Shown one piece after another: positions 1 to 10,400 of a DNA stretch of 64,000 nucleotides. Under the pieces are notes generated by a model. The model was not told the origin of the DNA and ran no database searches. It saw only the letters and a program-made list of their open reading frames with translations. The DNA is taken from positions 12,285,882 through 12,349,881 of the forward strand of contig NC_088778.1 in the NCBI RefSeq assembly GCF_954871325.1, in the 5' to 3' direction. The position numbers were made by a program, and so were the translations under genes. Position 1 is the stretch's first letter, and the number at the start of each line of letters is the position of its first letter. Source of the stretch: Gordionus sp. m RMFG-2023 (lineage: Eukaryota; Nematomorpha; Gordioida; Chordodea; Parachordodidae).

Positions 1-602
1 TATCGCTTTAATTTTAATTATATGGTCTATAAAGTAGTCTTATATTTTAATATTATGTTGATATATATTATTTATCAAAATAAATATTGGGATATAGATT
101 TTTATTTGTCCTATGATTTCGTATTTTTATATTTGACATTTGAAACTTATAATATCTTAAATAATTCACGAAAATTTTATAATTTGTAAAGTATAAAGAA
201 ATCTGTAGAAGATATAAGAACATTCGGATTCAATTTTAAATATGATTTAATTATATATTTAATTTAGAGTATTGGCTTGTGTATATATTTTTATATTTAT
301 AAAATTTACATGCACATATACTTCTTATCAACCAATTTTCAGATAGTAAAAATAATATAATGTAGATTTATTAGTAAAAAAAAAAATAACATTTAAAATA
401 ATTAATAATATAGGATTTTTTGTTGTTTTCAAATAGAAACTCATGAGAGCAGAACACGTGTAAATTTTTTAAGTTATCCCGTTCCAATTTGAACATCATA
501 GATAAAAATAATTTAAAAATGCCAATACCTCTATTTTTTACCGTTCTTTGGAGTAAAATATTCAATTTAAACGAGCATTTTTTGAAAAAAATTTAACACC
601 TC
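1..602. other. AT-rich sequence without a gene
   Basis: No coding signal, RNA gene or clear repeat was seen here. The short ORFs in this stretch are low-complexity and match no family. Confidence 0.5.
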
Positions 603-760
603 CCAACAGGGGTTCGAACCGAACCGCAAAACCGGAATGAACCGTTATGATTTTCTGAACCGTAACCGAACCGTTATAAAGAAAATATTAAAAGAGCGAA
701 CCGAACCGTTATAAATATTTTAAACCGGTTCAAAACGGTTTTAAAAATAATTAATTTTAA
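603..760. repeat. GGTTCGG-type interspersed repeat
   Basis: A GC-richer island in AT-rich DNA built from repeated GAACCGAACCGTT words, ending in ACCGGTTCAAAACGGTT. Related GGTTCGG-rich patches lie at 33845-33893, 47222-47262 and 56866-56945, so this looks like one copy of a dispersed short element. From 761 to 1189 I see only AT-rich sequence. Confidence 0.5.
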
Positions 761-1189
761 ATTATTAACCTAAATTTAAAATTTTAATTTTCCTTGGGGG
801 CATTTTTTGAATTAGTGATTTATTTTCAAATTAAATATTTCTATATTATCAACATTATATATCTAAATATTTTTATATTTATTTTATTTAAATAAAATTT
901 TCCACGAATTTCTTTATTCAAAATATATTTCAATTTTCACAATCAAATCTCATAATGATATCTCATAATGATAATGATATAATTTTTTTGTTTCACGATT
1001 TAATAATAATTTTTTTATAATAATAATCTTTTTTTCTTATGATTGACATCTTTTAATCATTTTATAATATTCAAATTAATATATATTTTATACACTAAAT
1101 ATCTATATTAAAATATATATATAAATATATCACACGTCCGCCTTTCAAAAGACCTAAACGTGTAAAAATATATGAAAAAAATTTTTTTT

Positions 1190-1774
1190 TTAACAATTCT
1201 CTTTATCATCTTTTAATATATCCTCCTCTTCATCCATGTCCATTTGATTAAATGTCTTGTGTACACCCTCATTATGAATCACTTTGGTTATCGTAGATTC
1301 TAGCTTTATCATGTTTTTACCATTTGAAGCTGCCATCTTCCCATCAGATTTGAATTTATATCCCAACTCTGTATTTGAGAATCCTGATGTCTTATTTCTG
1401 ATTTCTTTGATCCTTTTATACGTTCCCTCATATTTAATAGGAGGCCACTGCCTATTCCCATATTTTCTTTGACGAGATTCTATCTCATTAATCTTGTTAT
1501 AATTACTATAAGCATCCTCCGGCTTTATCTTGTAATTTTTTTCCCACAAGCTACTAGTCCCAGGATTCTCATCTATTTCACTAAGATGTCCCTCCCTATC
1601 GTGACTTCGTAGAATATGTACAGGAATACTACAATCTTTTATGAAGTGGCCATAGGATTGACACCTAAAACATCTTTTATAAATATTCGCTTTATCCTTT
1701 TTAATGAGTAATTTCTTCTTTTTAACTATTTTCACATAAATAGTTTGATCGGCTGTTTCAATTTTGTAATTCAT
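1190..1774 (-). CDS. CCHC zinc-knuckle protein, retroelement-like
   Basis: A 194-residue ORF with a true ATG. It has a basic N-terminus (KIVKKKKLLIKKDK) followed near residues 35-48 by one canonical zinc knuckle, CFRCQSYGHFIKDC (CX2CX4HX4C). The rest is charged and low in hydrophobic residues, ending in an acidic tail (MDEEEDILKDDKENC). Zinc knuckles of this type bind nucleic acid and are typical of retroelement Gag or ORF1 proteins. It lies downstream of the gypsy pol on the same strand, 0.8 kb past the pol end, so it could be a third ORF of that element, a fragment of another retroelement, or a small host protein. The family is not recognised beyond the knuckle. Confidence 0.5.
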   Translation of the reverse strand: MNYKIETADQTIYVKIVKKKKLLIKKDKANIYKRCFRCQSYGHFIKDCSIPVHILRSHDREGHLSEIDENPGTSSLWEKNYKIKPEDAYSNYNKINEIESRQRKYGNRQWPPIKYEGTYKRIKEIRNKTSGFSNTELGYKFKSDGKMAASNGKNMIKLESTITKVIHNEGVHKTFNQMDMDEEEDILKDDKENC

Positions 1775-2015
1775 TTAAAATTTAAAAATAATAATTGAAA
1801 ACTTATTTATATATAAAAATATAATTAAACATAATAATTGAAAATTTATTGATATATAAAAATTATAAATTTCTTCCCTATTTATAACCATACTATCTTC
1901 TTATTTTTATTTCTCAAATACATTTGTTGCTTAATTTAATAATTTTTCTCTTTTTTATCTCCTCAATCATTTATGTATTACCCCTATACATAAAAACAAC
2001 ATTTTTCTTTTAAAA

Positions 2016-2186
2016 ACACCACTCATGTTTATTTCATAAAATTTTTTTTAATTAACACATACAATATTTATCATTACTCTGAAGCCATTTCAAAAAAAAA
2101 TTTTTTACTTAAATACCACTCGTGTTTATTTCATAAAAATTTTTTTTTAATTAACACATACAATATTTATCATTACCATTAAGCCA
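2016..2186. repeat. Two-copy tandem repeat, period about 98 bp
   Basis: The words CACTC(A/G)TGTTTATTTCATAAA and TTAACACATACAATATTTAT occur twice in the same order, about 98 bp apart. It lies in the non-coding gap between the zinc-knuckle ORF and the gypsy pol. Confidence 0.6.
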
Positions 2187-2349
2187 TTACTCAAAAACTA
2201 TTTTCCCTAAAACAACACTTGTTTTTATTTCTTTTAAAAAAATATTTTACTCTTCAAATTTCTTTTCAATATGAAACACGTAAAACATGTTATTTAAAGA
2301 TATTTATAATGTCTCCTTTTTTTTTATTATCACTACCCCATGATATTAA

Positions 2350-2545
2350 AATTTTGATGTCCTAAAAAAATTCTAGGAACTAAAAATTCCGTTTTTTATG
2401 GACAATTATGTTCCCAAAACCAAAATTATAAGAATCACGATTATGTATATTTAATACTAATTTATTTAATTATACAATTATTTCATCCTAAATTCTGTCC
2501 TAAAAAAAAATTCTAGGAACTAAAAATTCCGTTTTTTTTATGGAC
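2350..2545. repeat. Direct repeat pair of about 45 bp
   Basis: TTCTAGGAACTAAAAATTCC followed by a T-run and TATGGAC occurs at about 2370 and again at about 2511. It sits just beyond the 3' end of pol, where a 3' LTR or polypurine region would be expected, but no matching copy was found on the other side of the element. Confidence 0.55.
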
Positions 2546-2572
2546 GAATTTCTTATAAGCTTTACTCCTAAA

Positions 2573-3252
2573 TTATTTACCCTCTTTATTATAAAATTTA
2601 ATAAAGTCATTATGACGTACTCCCACAGTACCATCATCAAATCTTATATTACATAATTTATTCCCTATATTCTCAATAACACAACCTTTCTCCCATTTTT
2701 TTTATGGTCAAAAAGTCTTCCCCAAATAATTTTTCCCACAGGAAATTTTATATTGTTTTTCTCATAAGAAACGATATTTTCACTTTCTTTTGACTTAAGA
2801 AAATCTAAAGGTAATCTGGTTCTTCTACCCAAAAATAATTCAACAGGAGTAACTCCCTCCCTATTCCTTGAATTATTATAATATAATTGTGCTAACCAGA
2901 CATCATTTTTTTCTTGTTTAGCCTTTTTTATCCAATTTTTTACAATAGCTACCGTCCTTTCAGCCTGGCCATTAGAGCTAGGATGATAAGGTGGAGTCAA
3001 AATATGTTTAATTTTAATTGAATTACAAAATTGCTTAAAATTTTCACTTATAAATGCCGGACCACCATCCGACACTATTATTTTAGGAATCCCAAATTTA
3101 TCCCACAATTTTTTTAATACTTTAATAACAACTTTAGTTGTTAAACCTTGAACCTCTTCAAATTCAATCCATTTGGAATATGAATCCACAACTAAAAAAT
3201 ATGATCTTTTATCCAATTCAAAAAAATCAATGTGGAGACGATCCCATGGTTT
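2573..3252 (-). pseudogene. Gypsy integrase core and C-terminus, frameshifted
   Basis: This continues the pol frame after the TAG at 3253-3255. The DDE core is present: VVDSYSKW carries the first aspartate, VSDGGPAF the second, and PPYHPSSNGQAERTVA the glutamate. Translation in this frame stops at 2665. The expected basic C-terminal segment (KWEKGCVIENIGN) resumes one base out of frame at the A-run near 2700 and runs to a TAA at 2573. The stop and the frameshift together make this copy unlikely to integrate by itself. Confidence 0.85.
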
Positions 3253-6093
3253 CTATGATTTCGGCCATACTTGTCCCATCTCTTTACGGGACATAACGGC
3301 ACAGGTATTACATGGAACACATTCCTTTGTAATTTTTTCTATATCATTACCCATTCCAGGCCACCACACATATTCACGAGCCCAAGATTTCATTTTAACT
3401 TGACCCTGGTGTCCTGCATGTAACAAATTAATTATTTTAGCACGTAATTTCAAAGGAATTACTGCCCTATTTCCTCTCATTAAACAATCATCCACCACAG
3501 ATAATTGTTTTTCAAATCTTTGATAAACTTTATAATTATTTTTCCATGGTTTTCTTCCCGTTAAAAATAATTTTATTTGTTTTAATACTTTATCTTTTAA
3601 AGTATAAGATCTGAGATCTTCCCACGTTGTAGGACCTCCTTTTAACATATATGATAAAGTTCTCACTAAAGCATCTTCTCTATCTATAATCATATTATCA
3701 ATTATTTCAGGAGTAGCACAACCTGCTCCTAATCTTGATAATATATCAGGCAAATGATTTTCTCTTCCTCGCCTATATTTTATTTCAACATTAAAACTTC
3801 CCACAAGTAACAACCACCGTTGTAATCTTGGGGACATCATTAATTCCTTGTTATCTTTCTTAAACAAATGAATTAATGGTTTATGATCGGTATAAATCAC
3901 AAATCTTTTACCGATCAAATATTCGCGACATTTGGTCAACCCAAAAATAATCGCTAAGGCCTCCTGTTCTATAACAGAGTACCTCGTTTCAACTTCATGA
4001 GATATTCTCGAAAAAAAAATAATTGGTCTCTCTAAACCATCAATGACATGTAATAAGGCCCCTCCTACACCTTTATTGGATGCATCAACTGCAAGAATTA
4101 TCTCCAAATAATTGTTAAAACACACTAAAATTGGTTCCTCACCAATTTTTCTATTTAAATTTTCAAAAGCATTTCTTTGTTCAATTTTCAATTCAAAATT
4201 AACACCTTTTTTTAATAAGTCATATAGTGGAGCTGCAATTTTTGCAAAATTATCCACAAATCTATGATAATAATTTATCATGCCCATAAAAGACTGCACT
4301 TCAGCTTTATTACTAGGCTGATTTATGTTTAAAATATTTTTTAAATTTTTATCAAGCGGCTTCACTTCAATTCCATTAATTTTTTGACCCAAATACACTA
4401 TTTCGGTGACACCAAGAATGCTTTTCTCTTTACTAGCTTTTAAACCTTTATCTTGAATTCTCTTGAAAACCTCTTCAAGACGTTGATTATGTTGTTCTGG
4501 CGTCACTCCAGTTATCAACACATCATCCATATAATAAAATACGCCTTCCAAACCCTGGAAAACTGATGCCATTGTTCTCTGAAAAATCGGTGCAGATACA
4601 CTTAATCCAAAAGGTAATCTACAAAATGCAAATAATCCTTTAGGCGTTGTTATTGTCAACAATTTATGAATTTCTTCTTTCAAAGGCAATTGTAAATATG
4701 CTGATGAAAAGTCAACTTTTGAAAAATATTTGGCTCCCTTTAAATTTGCCAAAATTTCTTCAATTCGAGGTAATGGATATTTCACTTCCACAACCCATTT
4801 GTTAAATGTTACTCGAAAATCTGCACATAATCTAAGTTTTCCATTCGATTTTTTAACAGGTACTAATGGAGTAGCCCATTCACTATATTCCACAGGAATA
4901 ATAATACCATCATTAACCCATTTATCTAATTCTTCATTGATTTCCTTTTTCCACTCAAAAGGAACTCTTCGACACCCTAAGAAAATAGGTGAAAATCCCT
5001 CTTTTAATTTCAAATCTACTTGATAATCATTTAGACATCCCAATGTGTCTTCAAAAATTATACCATATTTTTCAACTAAAATAGGTATAGCATTTTTAAC
5101 TCTATTAAATTCATTATTAATTTTTTTATCATTATCAATTTCACTATTGATTTCAGATGGATTTGAATACATCATGGGTTTCGCATGATATTCACAAATA
5201 TTATTATTAACTATAGATTCTTTCATTTCACTCATTAATTTATTCATTTCTCTTTCTTTAAGTTTTTCTCTGACTTCATTAGCCATTATTTTTCTTTCGG
5301 CATTTTCTTTAGCCAATTCACTATCAATGATAAATAAATCCCAATAATTATTTCGAGGTCCCAATTTGGTAATCCAATCCCAACCCATAATTGTTTCAAC
5401 ATTTTTATTCACTATCCATAATTCTAAAATTATAGGAATATCATGGAAAATAACATCCCACTGAGTTCTACCCAAAACTTTGATTTCAGATCCATCAAAT
5501 TGTTTTATACACATATTTTGTCTTTCAACAATACCATTCGGCCAATATTTATAAAAATTTTCACTAGACATTATTGAAATACTTGCCCCGGTATCAAATA
5601 ACATTTCAACCATTTGTCCACCAAATTTTAAATTAATATGAGGACATGAACTCTGTTCCTTTGCTCCCTCAGTTATTAAATTTTTAGGCATTTGAATGGG
5701 CTGAATGACATTTATTTTAATCTCATTGTCAATATAATTGATATTCATACCTAAATTCATCTCAGAATTTAAAAGTCTCTGAATTTCATTTATGGTTTTA
5801 TTTAAAATTTCCCCTGGATATATATCACTCATTTGATTACAATAATCCTTTTTATTCAGATTACTGTCTAATTTAAAATTCTTTATTTCATCAAAATGAC
5901 AATAAAAATTCCCAACATTACAACTCTTTTTATTCGAGTTAAATTTCAATGTATAATCCTCATTCCCATGATGATTATCTATTTTAATATATATATCCAC
6001 AAAATTTTTAATAAAATTATATATATCACAAATTTTAATACTCTCTAAAATTAATTTATCTATTTTAATATGATTCTCTTTCAAATCATATAG
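3253..6093 (-). CDS. Gypsy pol: protease, RT, RNase H, integrase Zn domain
   Basis: About 945 codons in the same frame as gag, immediately after its TGA, with no need for its own ATG. An aspartic protease motif (LFDTGASISIM) lies near residues 162-172. Reverse transcriptase shows KVDFSSAYLQLPL and the catalytic FYYMDDVLITG near residue 520. RNase H shows ILAVDASNKGVGGALLH near 665 and YTDHKPLIHLF. The C-terminal part has the integrase HHCC zinc domain (HAGHQG, then CVPCNTC) before the frame ends at a TAG. All catalytic residues of protease, RT and RNase H seen here are intact, so damage is confined to integrase. Acts in cytoplasmic particles to copy the element RNA into DNA. Confidence 0.9.
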   Translation of the reverse strand, partial: LYDLKENHIKIDKLILESIKICDIYNFIKNFVDIYIKIDNHHGNEDYTLKFNSNKKSCNVGNFYCHFDEIKNFKLDSNLNKKDYCNQMSDIYPGEILNKTINEIQRLLNSEMNLGMNINYIDNEIKINVIQPIQMPKNLITEGAKEQSSCPHINLKFGGQMVEMLFDTGASISIMSSENFYKYWPNGIVERQNMCIKQFDGSEIKVLGRTQWDVIFHDIPIILELWIVNKNVETIMGWDWITKLGPRNNYWDLFIIDSELAKENAERKIMANEVREKLKEREMNKLMSEMKESIVNNNICEYHAKPMMYSNPSEINSEIDNDKKINNEFNRVKNAIPILVEKYGIIFEDTLGCLNDYQVDLKLKEGFSPIFLGCRRVPFEWKKEINEELDKWVNDGIIIPVEYSEWATPLVPVKKSNGKLRLCADFRVTFNKWVVEVKYPLPRIEEILANLKGAKYFSKVDFSSAYLQLPLKEEIHKLLTITTPKGLFAFCRLPFGLSVSAPIFQRTMASVFQGLEGVFYYMDDVLITGVTPEQHNQRLEEVFKRIQDKGLKASKEKSILGVTEIVYLGQKINGIEVKPLDKNLKNILNINQPSNKAEVQSFMGMINYYHRFVDNFAKIAAPLYDLLKKGVNFELKIEQRNAFENLNRKIGEEPILVCFNNYLEIILAVDASNKGVGGALLHVIDGLERPIIFFSRISHEVETRYSVIEQEALAIIFGLTKCREYLIGKRFVIYTDHKPLIHLFKKDNKELMMSPRLQRWLLLVGSFNVEIKYRRGRENHLPDILSRLGAGCATPEIIDNMIIDREDALVRTLSYMLKGGPTTWEDLRSYTLKDKVLKQIKLFLTGRKPWKNNYKVYQRFEKQLSVVDDCLMRGNRAVIPLKLRAKIINLLHAGHQGQVKMKSWAREYVWWPGMGNDIEKITKECVPCNTCAVMSRKEMGQVWPKS

Positions 6094-6777
6094 TCACTGT
6101 AATCCACTCACACTTTGAATACAATTGATAGCAATGTGTCCCATTTCTTCACATCGGAAACACATTCTGTCATGATCTGTATTGTTATTTTCAATTTTAT
6201 CCACATTTTTAATCGACGGATTTTGTATACTTCTAACCACCGGATTAATCACTACCGAAGTTCTTTGCGGAAAACCACTTTTAAAATTTGCTTCTTTAAC
6301 CATGCAATTTCGTTTAATATGTCCTACAAAACCACATCTATGACACACTATGTCATTTTTTTCACTTGGTTTTGCAGTCACATTTTCATTAGTTTTTCGG
6401 TCTCTTGAATAACAATTTTTACTTATATGTCCTTTTTTTCCACAAAATTCACAACTTTCAATAACATTATTATTTTTGATTTTTAAGTTGGAAACATCTC
6501 TGGATAAATTTTTCATATTTTCTCTCATTTCTCTAATTTCACTTAAAATTATAGATTCCTCAGCACTTAGTCTCAAAGTATTATCTGTTTTATTATTTTT
6601 CAAAATTTCTTCTGGCTTTTTACTTAAAACCTCAGAAATTTTCTCTTTAAATTCAATTACAATTGAATCTATTTTTTTATTGATATCCTCCGATATTTCA
6701 ATGTTTTTAAGAAATTTAAATACGTCACCCGTATCTAAATCTTTATCATTTTTTTTAACACAAAATATATCAGTTCA
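6094..6777 (-). CDS. Gag-like nucleocapsid with three CCHC knuckles
   Basis: The open frame runs from about 6777 to a TGA at 6094-6096. The first part is acidic and coiled-coil-like, with many E, K, I and L residues. The last 90 residues hold three zinc knuckles: CEFCGKKGHISKNC, CHRCGFVGHIKRNC and CFRCEEMGHIAINC. These are nucleocapsid RNA-binding modules of retrotransposon Gag. No ATG lies in the open part of the frame and an upstream stop closes it, so a capsid-bearing N-terminus is missing or shifted out of frame. The stop context is CAG TGA CTA and the same frame continues straight into pol, which suggests expression as Gag-Pol by stop-codon readthrough. Confidence 0.75.
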
Positions 6778-6780
6778 TTA

Positions 6781-7346
6781 TTTATTGCTGGAAAAAAAGA
6801 AAAATATTAAATATATGAATGTAAATTTTGCTCAAAACAATTTTCGTTTTCAAGTAGCAACATACTAAAGGATCATAATATAAAAAACTATGTAAGAATA
6901 AATGCACGAGCAGAAAATGCTGATATTTTATTTCTAACAGCATCATGAGCATGCACCGACCTTACCATCCTGTTCACAAAATTCAATACAACTAATTTAT
7001 ATTTCAATGAAGGAATCTATTTAAATGATTGTGAAGATAAAAAATTTGCAATAAAATATTAATATTGTATAAAAAAGGAAAAATTTTTTAACCCTAGTGA
7101 GATCTAATATGTAACCTACTTATAGTAAAAAGGTTCATAATTAAAATCAATTTTTAAAAAAATAATGTAATTTATTTATACATCTTACAAAAAAACATTA
7201 AATAAAAATTATGTACAAACTGGTATAGTCAATGTTATAAAAGTAAATTTGATTCTACAACAGTTCATTATCTATGTAAAATTTCAACAAAATATAATAA
7301 GATAATTAGGCATTGATAATTAATTAATTTAGAATTACAAGAAATA
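6781..7346. other. AT-rich gap between gypsy element and PPM1G stop
   Basis: This is the position expected for the 5' LTR of the minus-strand gypsy element and for the 3' UTR of PPM1G, which ends at 7347. I see no ORF, no primer-binding site I can support and no match to the other flank of the element. Confidence 0.45.
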
Positions 7347-7451
7347 TTATTCGGTAAAATACTCTTTCTTCAAAAGCACTATAACACAGGTCATATTATC
7401 GCACCCGGTCCCATCTCCTCCGGTATTTGGAGCCAAACAATTATCAAATAA
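7347..7451 (-). CDS. PPM1G: PPM1G exon 15 with stop codon
   Basis: The exon begins [20 protein letters not shown], the C-terminal PP2C motif with the last metal-binding aspartate, and ends at a TAA at 7347-7349 soon after the motif. Most animal PPM1G proteins carry a longer basic tail beyond this point, so the C-terminus here is short. Confidence 0.93.
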   Translation of the reverse strand, partial: LFDNCLAPNTGGDGTGCDNMTCVIVLLKKEYFTE

Positions 7452-10400
7452 CTAAATAAATTATAAAGGCAAATATAGTGTGCATATGATTTTAATAATG
7501 AAAATGATAAGTTATTTTTGTCATAAACCCTCTAATAAAGTTTTGTTTAAAACTTTTTTACGATTTGATTTCTGGTTCCAGATATCTTATAATTTATGTT
7601 TCTCAGCTTTAACCTTTCCCACTTTGCTCAAGGTGAGAAAAAATTACTATTCAAACGGAAAATATAATAAAATTTTAATTTTTTAAAAGAAAACGACAAA
7701 ATAATTTTTTTTAAAAAATTAAATATCGGTCTGAAAAAACACGGAATTATGAGGCAGGCAACTCTTATTAAATAAAAAACAAAAAGGTCAACAATTTTTA
7801 AGATAAATTTGGAAAATGTAAATTTTTTGTGTATTGCCTAAATTAACCTTTACAAGAGTTTTTGGTATTGGCCCATATTATCAACAAAAATAAAACGTAA
7901 ATGCAGATATCACACTTAGCATTGGGGCTTATAAAAGAGATGCGCGAAAAATGGTCAAAGGATTAAAAAAATTTCTATTTGACTATTTTTATTAGTGGAT
8001 AGTGAATTATTTCCAAAATCCCAAATCTCTCGATGGTTGAGAATGGGGGCGGCAGTTAAGGCATGACTGTTAAAGCGGATTATTACAATGTGACATTGGT
8101 TTTTCCTGGCAGTATAAACAATTAAAACAGTCTCTGCTCATAGATTCGACTGGTATTTATGTTCTAGATGAAGAATGTATTGATAAAATGTAAGGGATTG
8201 ATTAAAATGACCTTCTAAATCAATCGATGGCATGGAGTTATAAAACCAAAAATTATTCAACAATCTGAAAGTGATACCTTCAAAAAATGGTCATTTTTGC
8301 TAATCATATTTAAATTTTTATTAATAATAAAATAATACATTACAAACGAAAGCCAGGGAATTTTTTTAATATTAGTCAAAAAATTTGATAACTGATTTCT
8401 TTTTGGAAATACAATTAACTATTGTATAATTTATCCTTTTATACTTTATAATTATGTTATATTTTGTATATTTTTTTAATTTAGTTATTTTTAAGATTAT
8501 AATTTTGATAAATATTAGAATTGATTTGTAATGAACAAATAGTGTTATGACTAACTATTATAAAAATTAAAAATAACTAGCCTATTTATTAGGTTAGAAT
8601 AATATCATTTTTTACTAAATAATATAACTCAAAATCGAGAATATATCTAAGAGTAAGTTTTATTAAATTATATTATACAAAAAAATATAGCTATTGAAAA
8701 TATACTTCTTCGCAGATCTTGGATGGGTTATTAATATATTTATCCTTTCGTTCATCGATAAAATCAACAACTTCTTGACTAGACATCGAGTTCCTAATTT
8801 AAGTATTATTTGGAACAATATTTTTACATGAATAATTTTATAAAAAACGTTAGTGATCTGCATCGGGCCTAATTTTTCAAGCCCAGCCTGGCAAGAAATA
8901 TTTTTTAAAAAAGTTTTGCCGGCCCAAAATTTAAAAATTTATCTGCCCGGCCAGGCCCGAATTTATTTAAATATAGAAATTAATTTTTATAATTACTTAA
9001 AATAAAAGGCATATGTTATATAGCGAGTTTTAATAAATTAAATCAAAATTTTTTATTTTACATAAAAAATTCAATATAAAATTGATAAATTTAGATATAT
9101 TTAATAAAATTTCCAAGGTCCAACCCAGCCCGAACCAAATTTTTTTTAAAATTTTAGGCCCGGCCCGATTATTTTAAACAGAATTAGGCCCAAGCCCGAA
9201 ACCCGTTCAGGCCGGGCCTAACTTTGCAGATCTCTAATAAACTAATCTATCATTTCTATATTTTAAAAAAAGAATTATGGAATTTTTTTTAAAAAATATT
9301 AACAATTTATAAGTTAAACTAGCTGTAAACATTTATATGTTTTAATTTGAGGTGACTATGTGATTTAATTAAGCTATCATTTTATAGGTTTTAATATATT
9401 TGTTCACCTTTCATTCAAAATCTTAAAACTAGAGATGTACCAATATCGTTTTGTACTTAATATATATTTAACACTATATCATTTCACTTACCATATCCAA
9501 GTAAGTAATTTAAAATACACTATTAAATATTAATTAGCTAATATAGTACACTTATGATGTCAGCTTAAAAATTTATGATATAAAATATGTTTGTTGATTT
9601 ATATATATAATCATACAAACATATTATAAAATCAGAATCAATTAAATATATTTTAAAATTAATTAGTATAAAATTTCTTTTAATAAATACAAATATTTCA
9701 GCTAAAAAATAAAATTGCAAACATCAATATGTAGAAAAATGAATATAAAAGTTTAGGCTATGTTCTTAATTATATTTTGATTTGTACATGAAAAAAATTG
9801 ATAAATTTAGCATTAAACTTTTTATCCGTCATTATTCATCGGAAAACTATTAATGATCAACAGTTTAAAAAAAGGAATGCTGGAGCAAATTTATTCTAAT
9901 AATAAAATAACGGTATATCCCTACTTCAAATCATCTTACCCAATTTCTCTCTAGTATCATTAGCCTATATCTCCCATTTTCCCTTATTTTATTCTACCTT
10001 CAGCTCAGTGAAACCAAAGTATTTCCAGTTTGGACCAACTTCATAAGAACTTCTGTATACCATTAAACTGATTTTGCAACTTTCCTCTTCAAACTGTGTC
10101 CAAACATCAAAAAATTTAATAAAACTTTATTGAAAACATAAAATAAGCTTTTTTAAATAAGAAAATAAAAGTATGGCCATCAAATAAAGAAACAAGTTAA
10201 CGAAAAAAAAACATATTTGTGAAATTTTCAATACTACACTATTAGGATTCCAATGAGGCAAATCTAAGACCAGAGTAGTTCATATTATGTATATCCCACT
10301 AGGACAATTATTGGTGCCGTATTGTATGGGAAAAAATGGGGTAAATTCCTTAAAGTGTGTTTTTTGGAGAGTAGAATGCTAAGATTAAAAATTTTTATTG

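Larger units (their letters stand above)
2573..6780 (-). mobile_element. Ty3/gypsy retrotransposon, damaged internal region
   Basis: On the minus strand the order is Gag zinc knuckles, protease, reverse transcriptase, RNase H, integrase zinc-binding domain, integrase core and integrase C-terminus, the Ty3/gypsy order. Gag and pol are in the same frame, separated by one TGA. The copy is damaged: an in-frame TAG at 3253-3255 and a one-base frameshift in an A-run near 2700 interrupt integrase. I could not find a pair of LTRs flanking it. Sequences at 1800-2570 and 6781-7346 do not match each other by eye, and Gag looks truncated at its 5' end. Confidence 0.9.

Noticed and set aside
1800-7346. 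LTR pair around the gypsy element
   Set aside because: Compared 1800-2570 with 6781-7346 by eye in the same orientation and found no shared block; may need an alignment program to exclude diverged LTRs.
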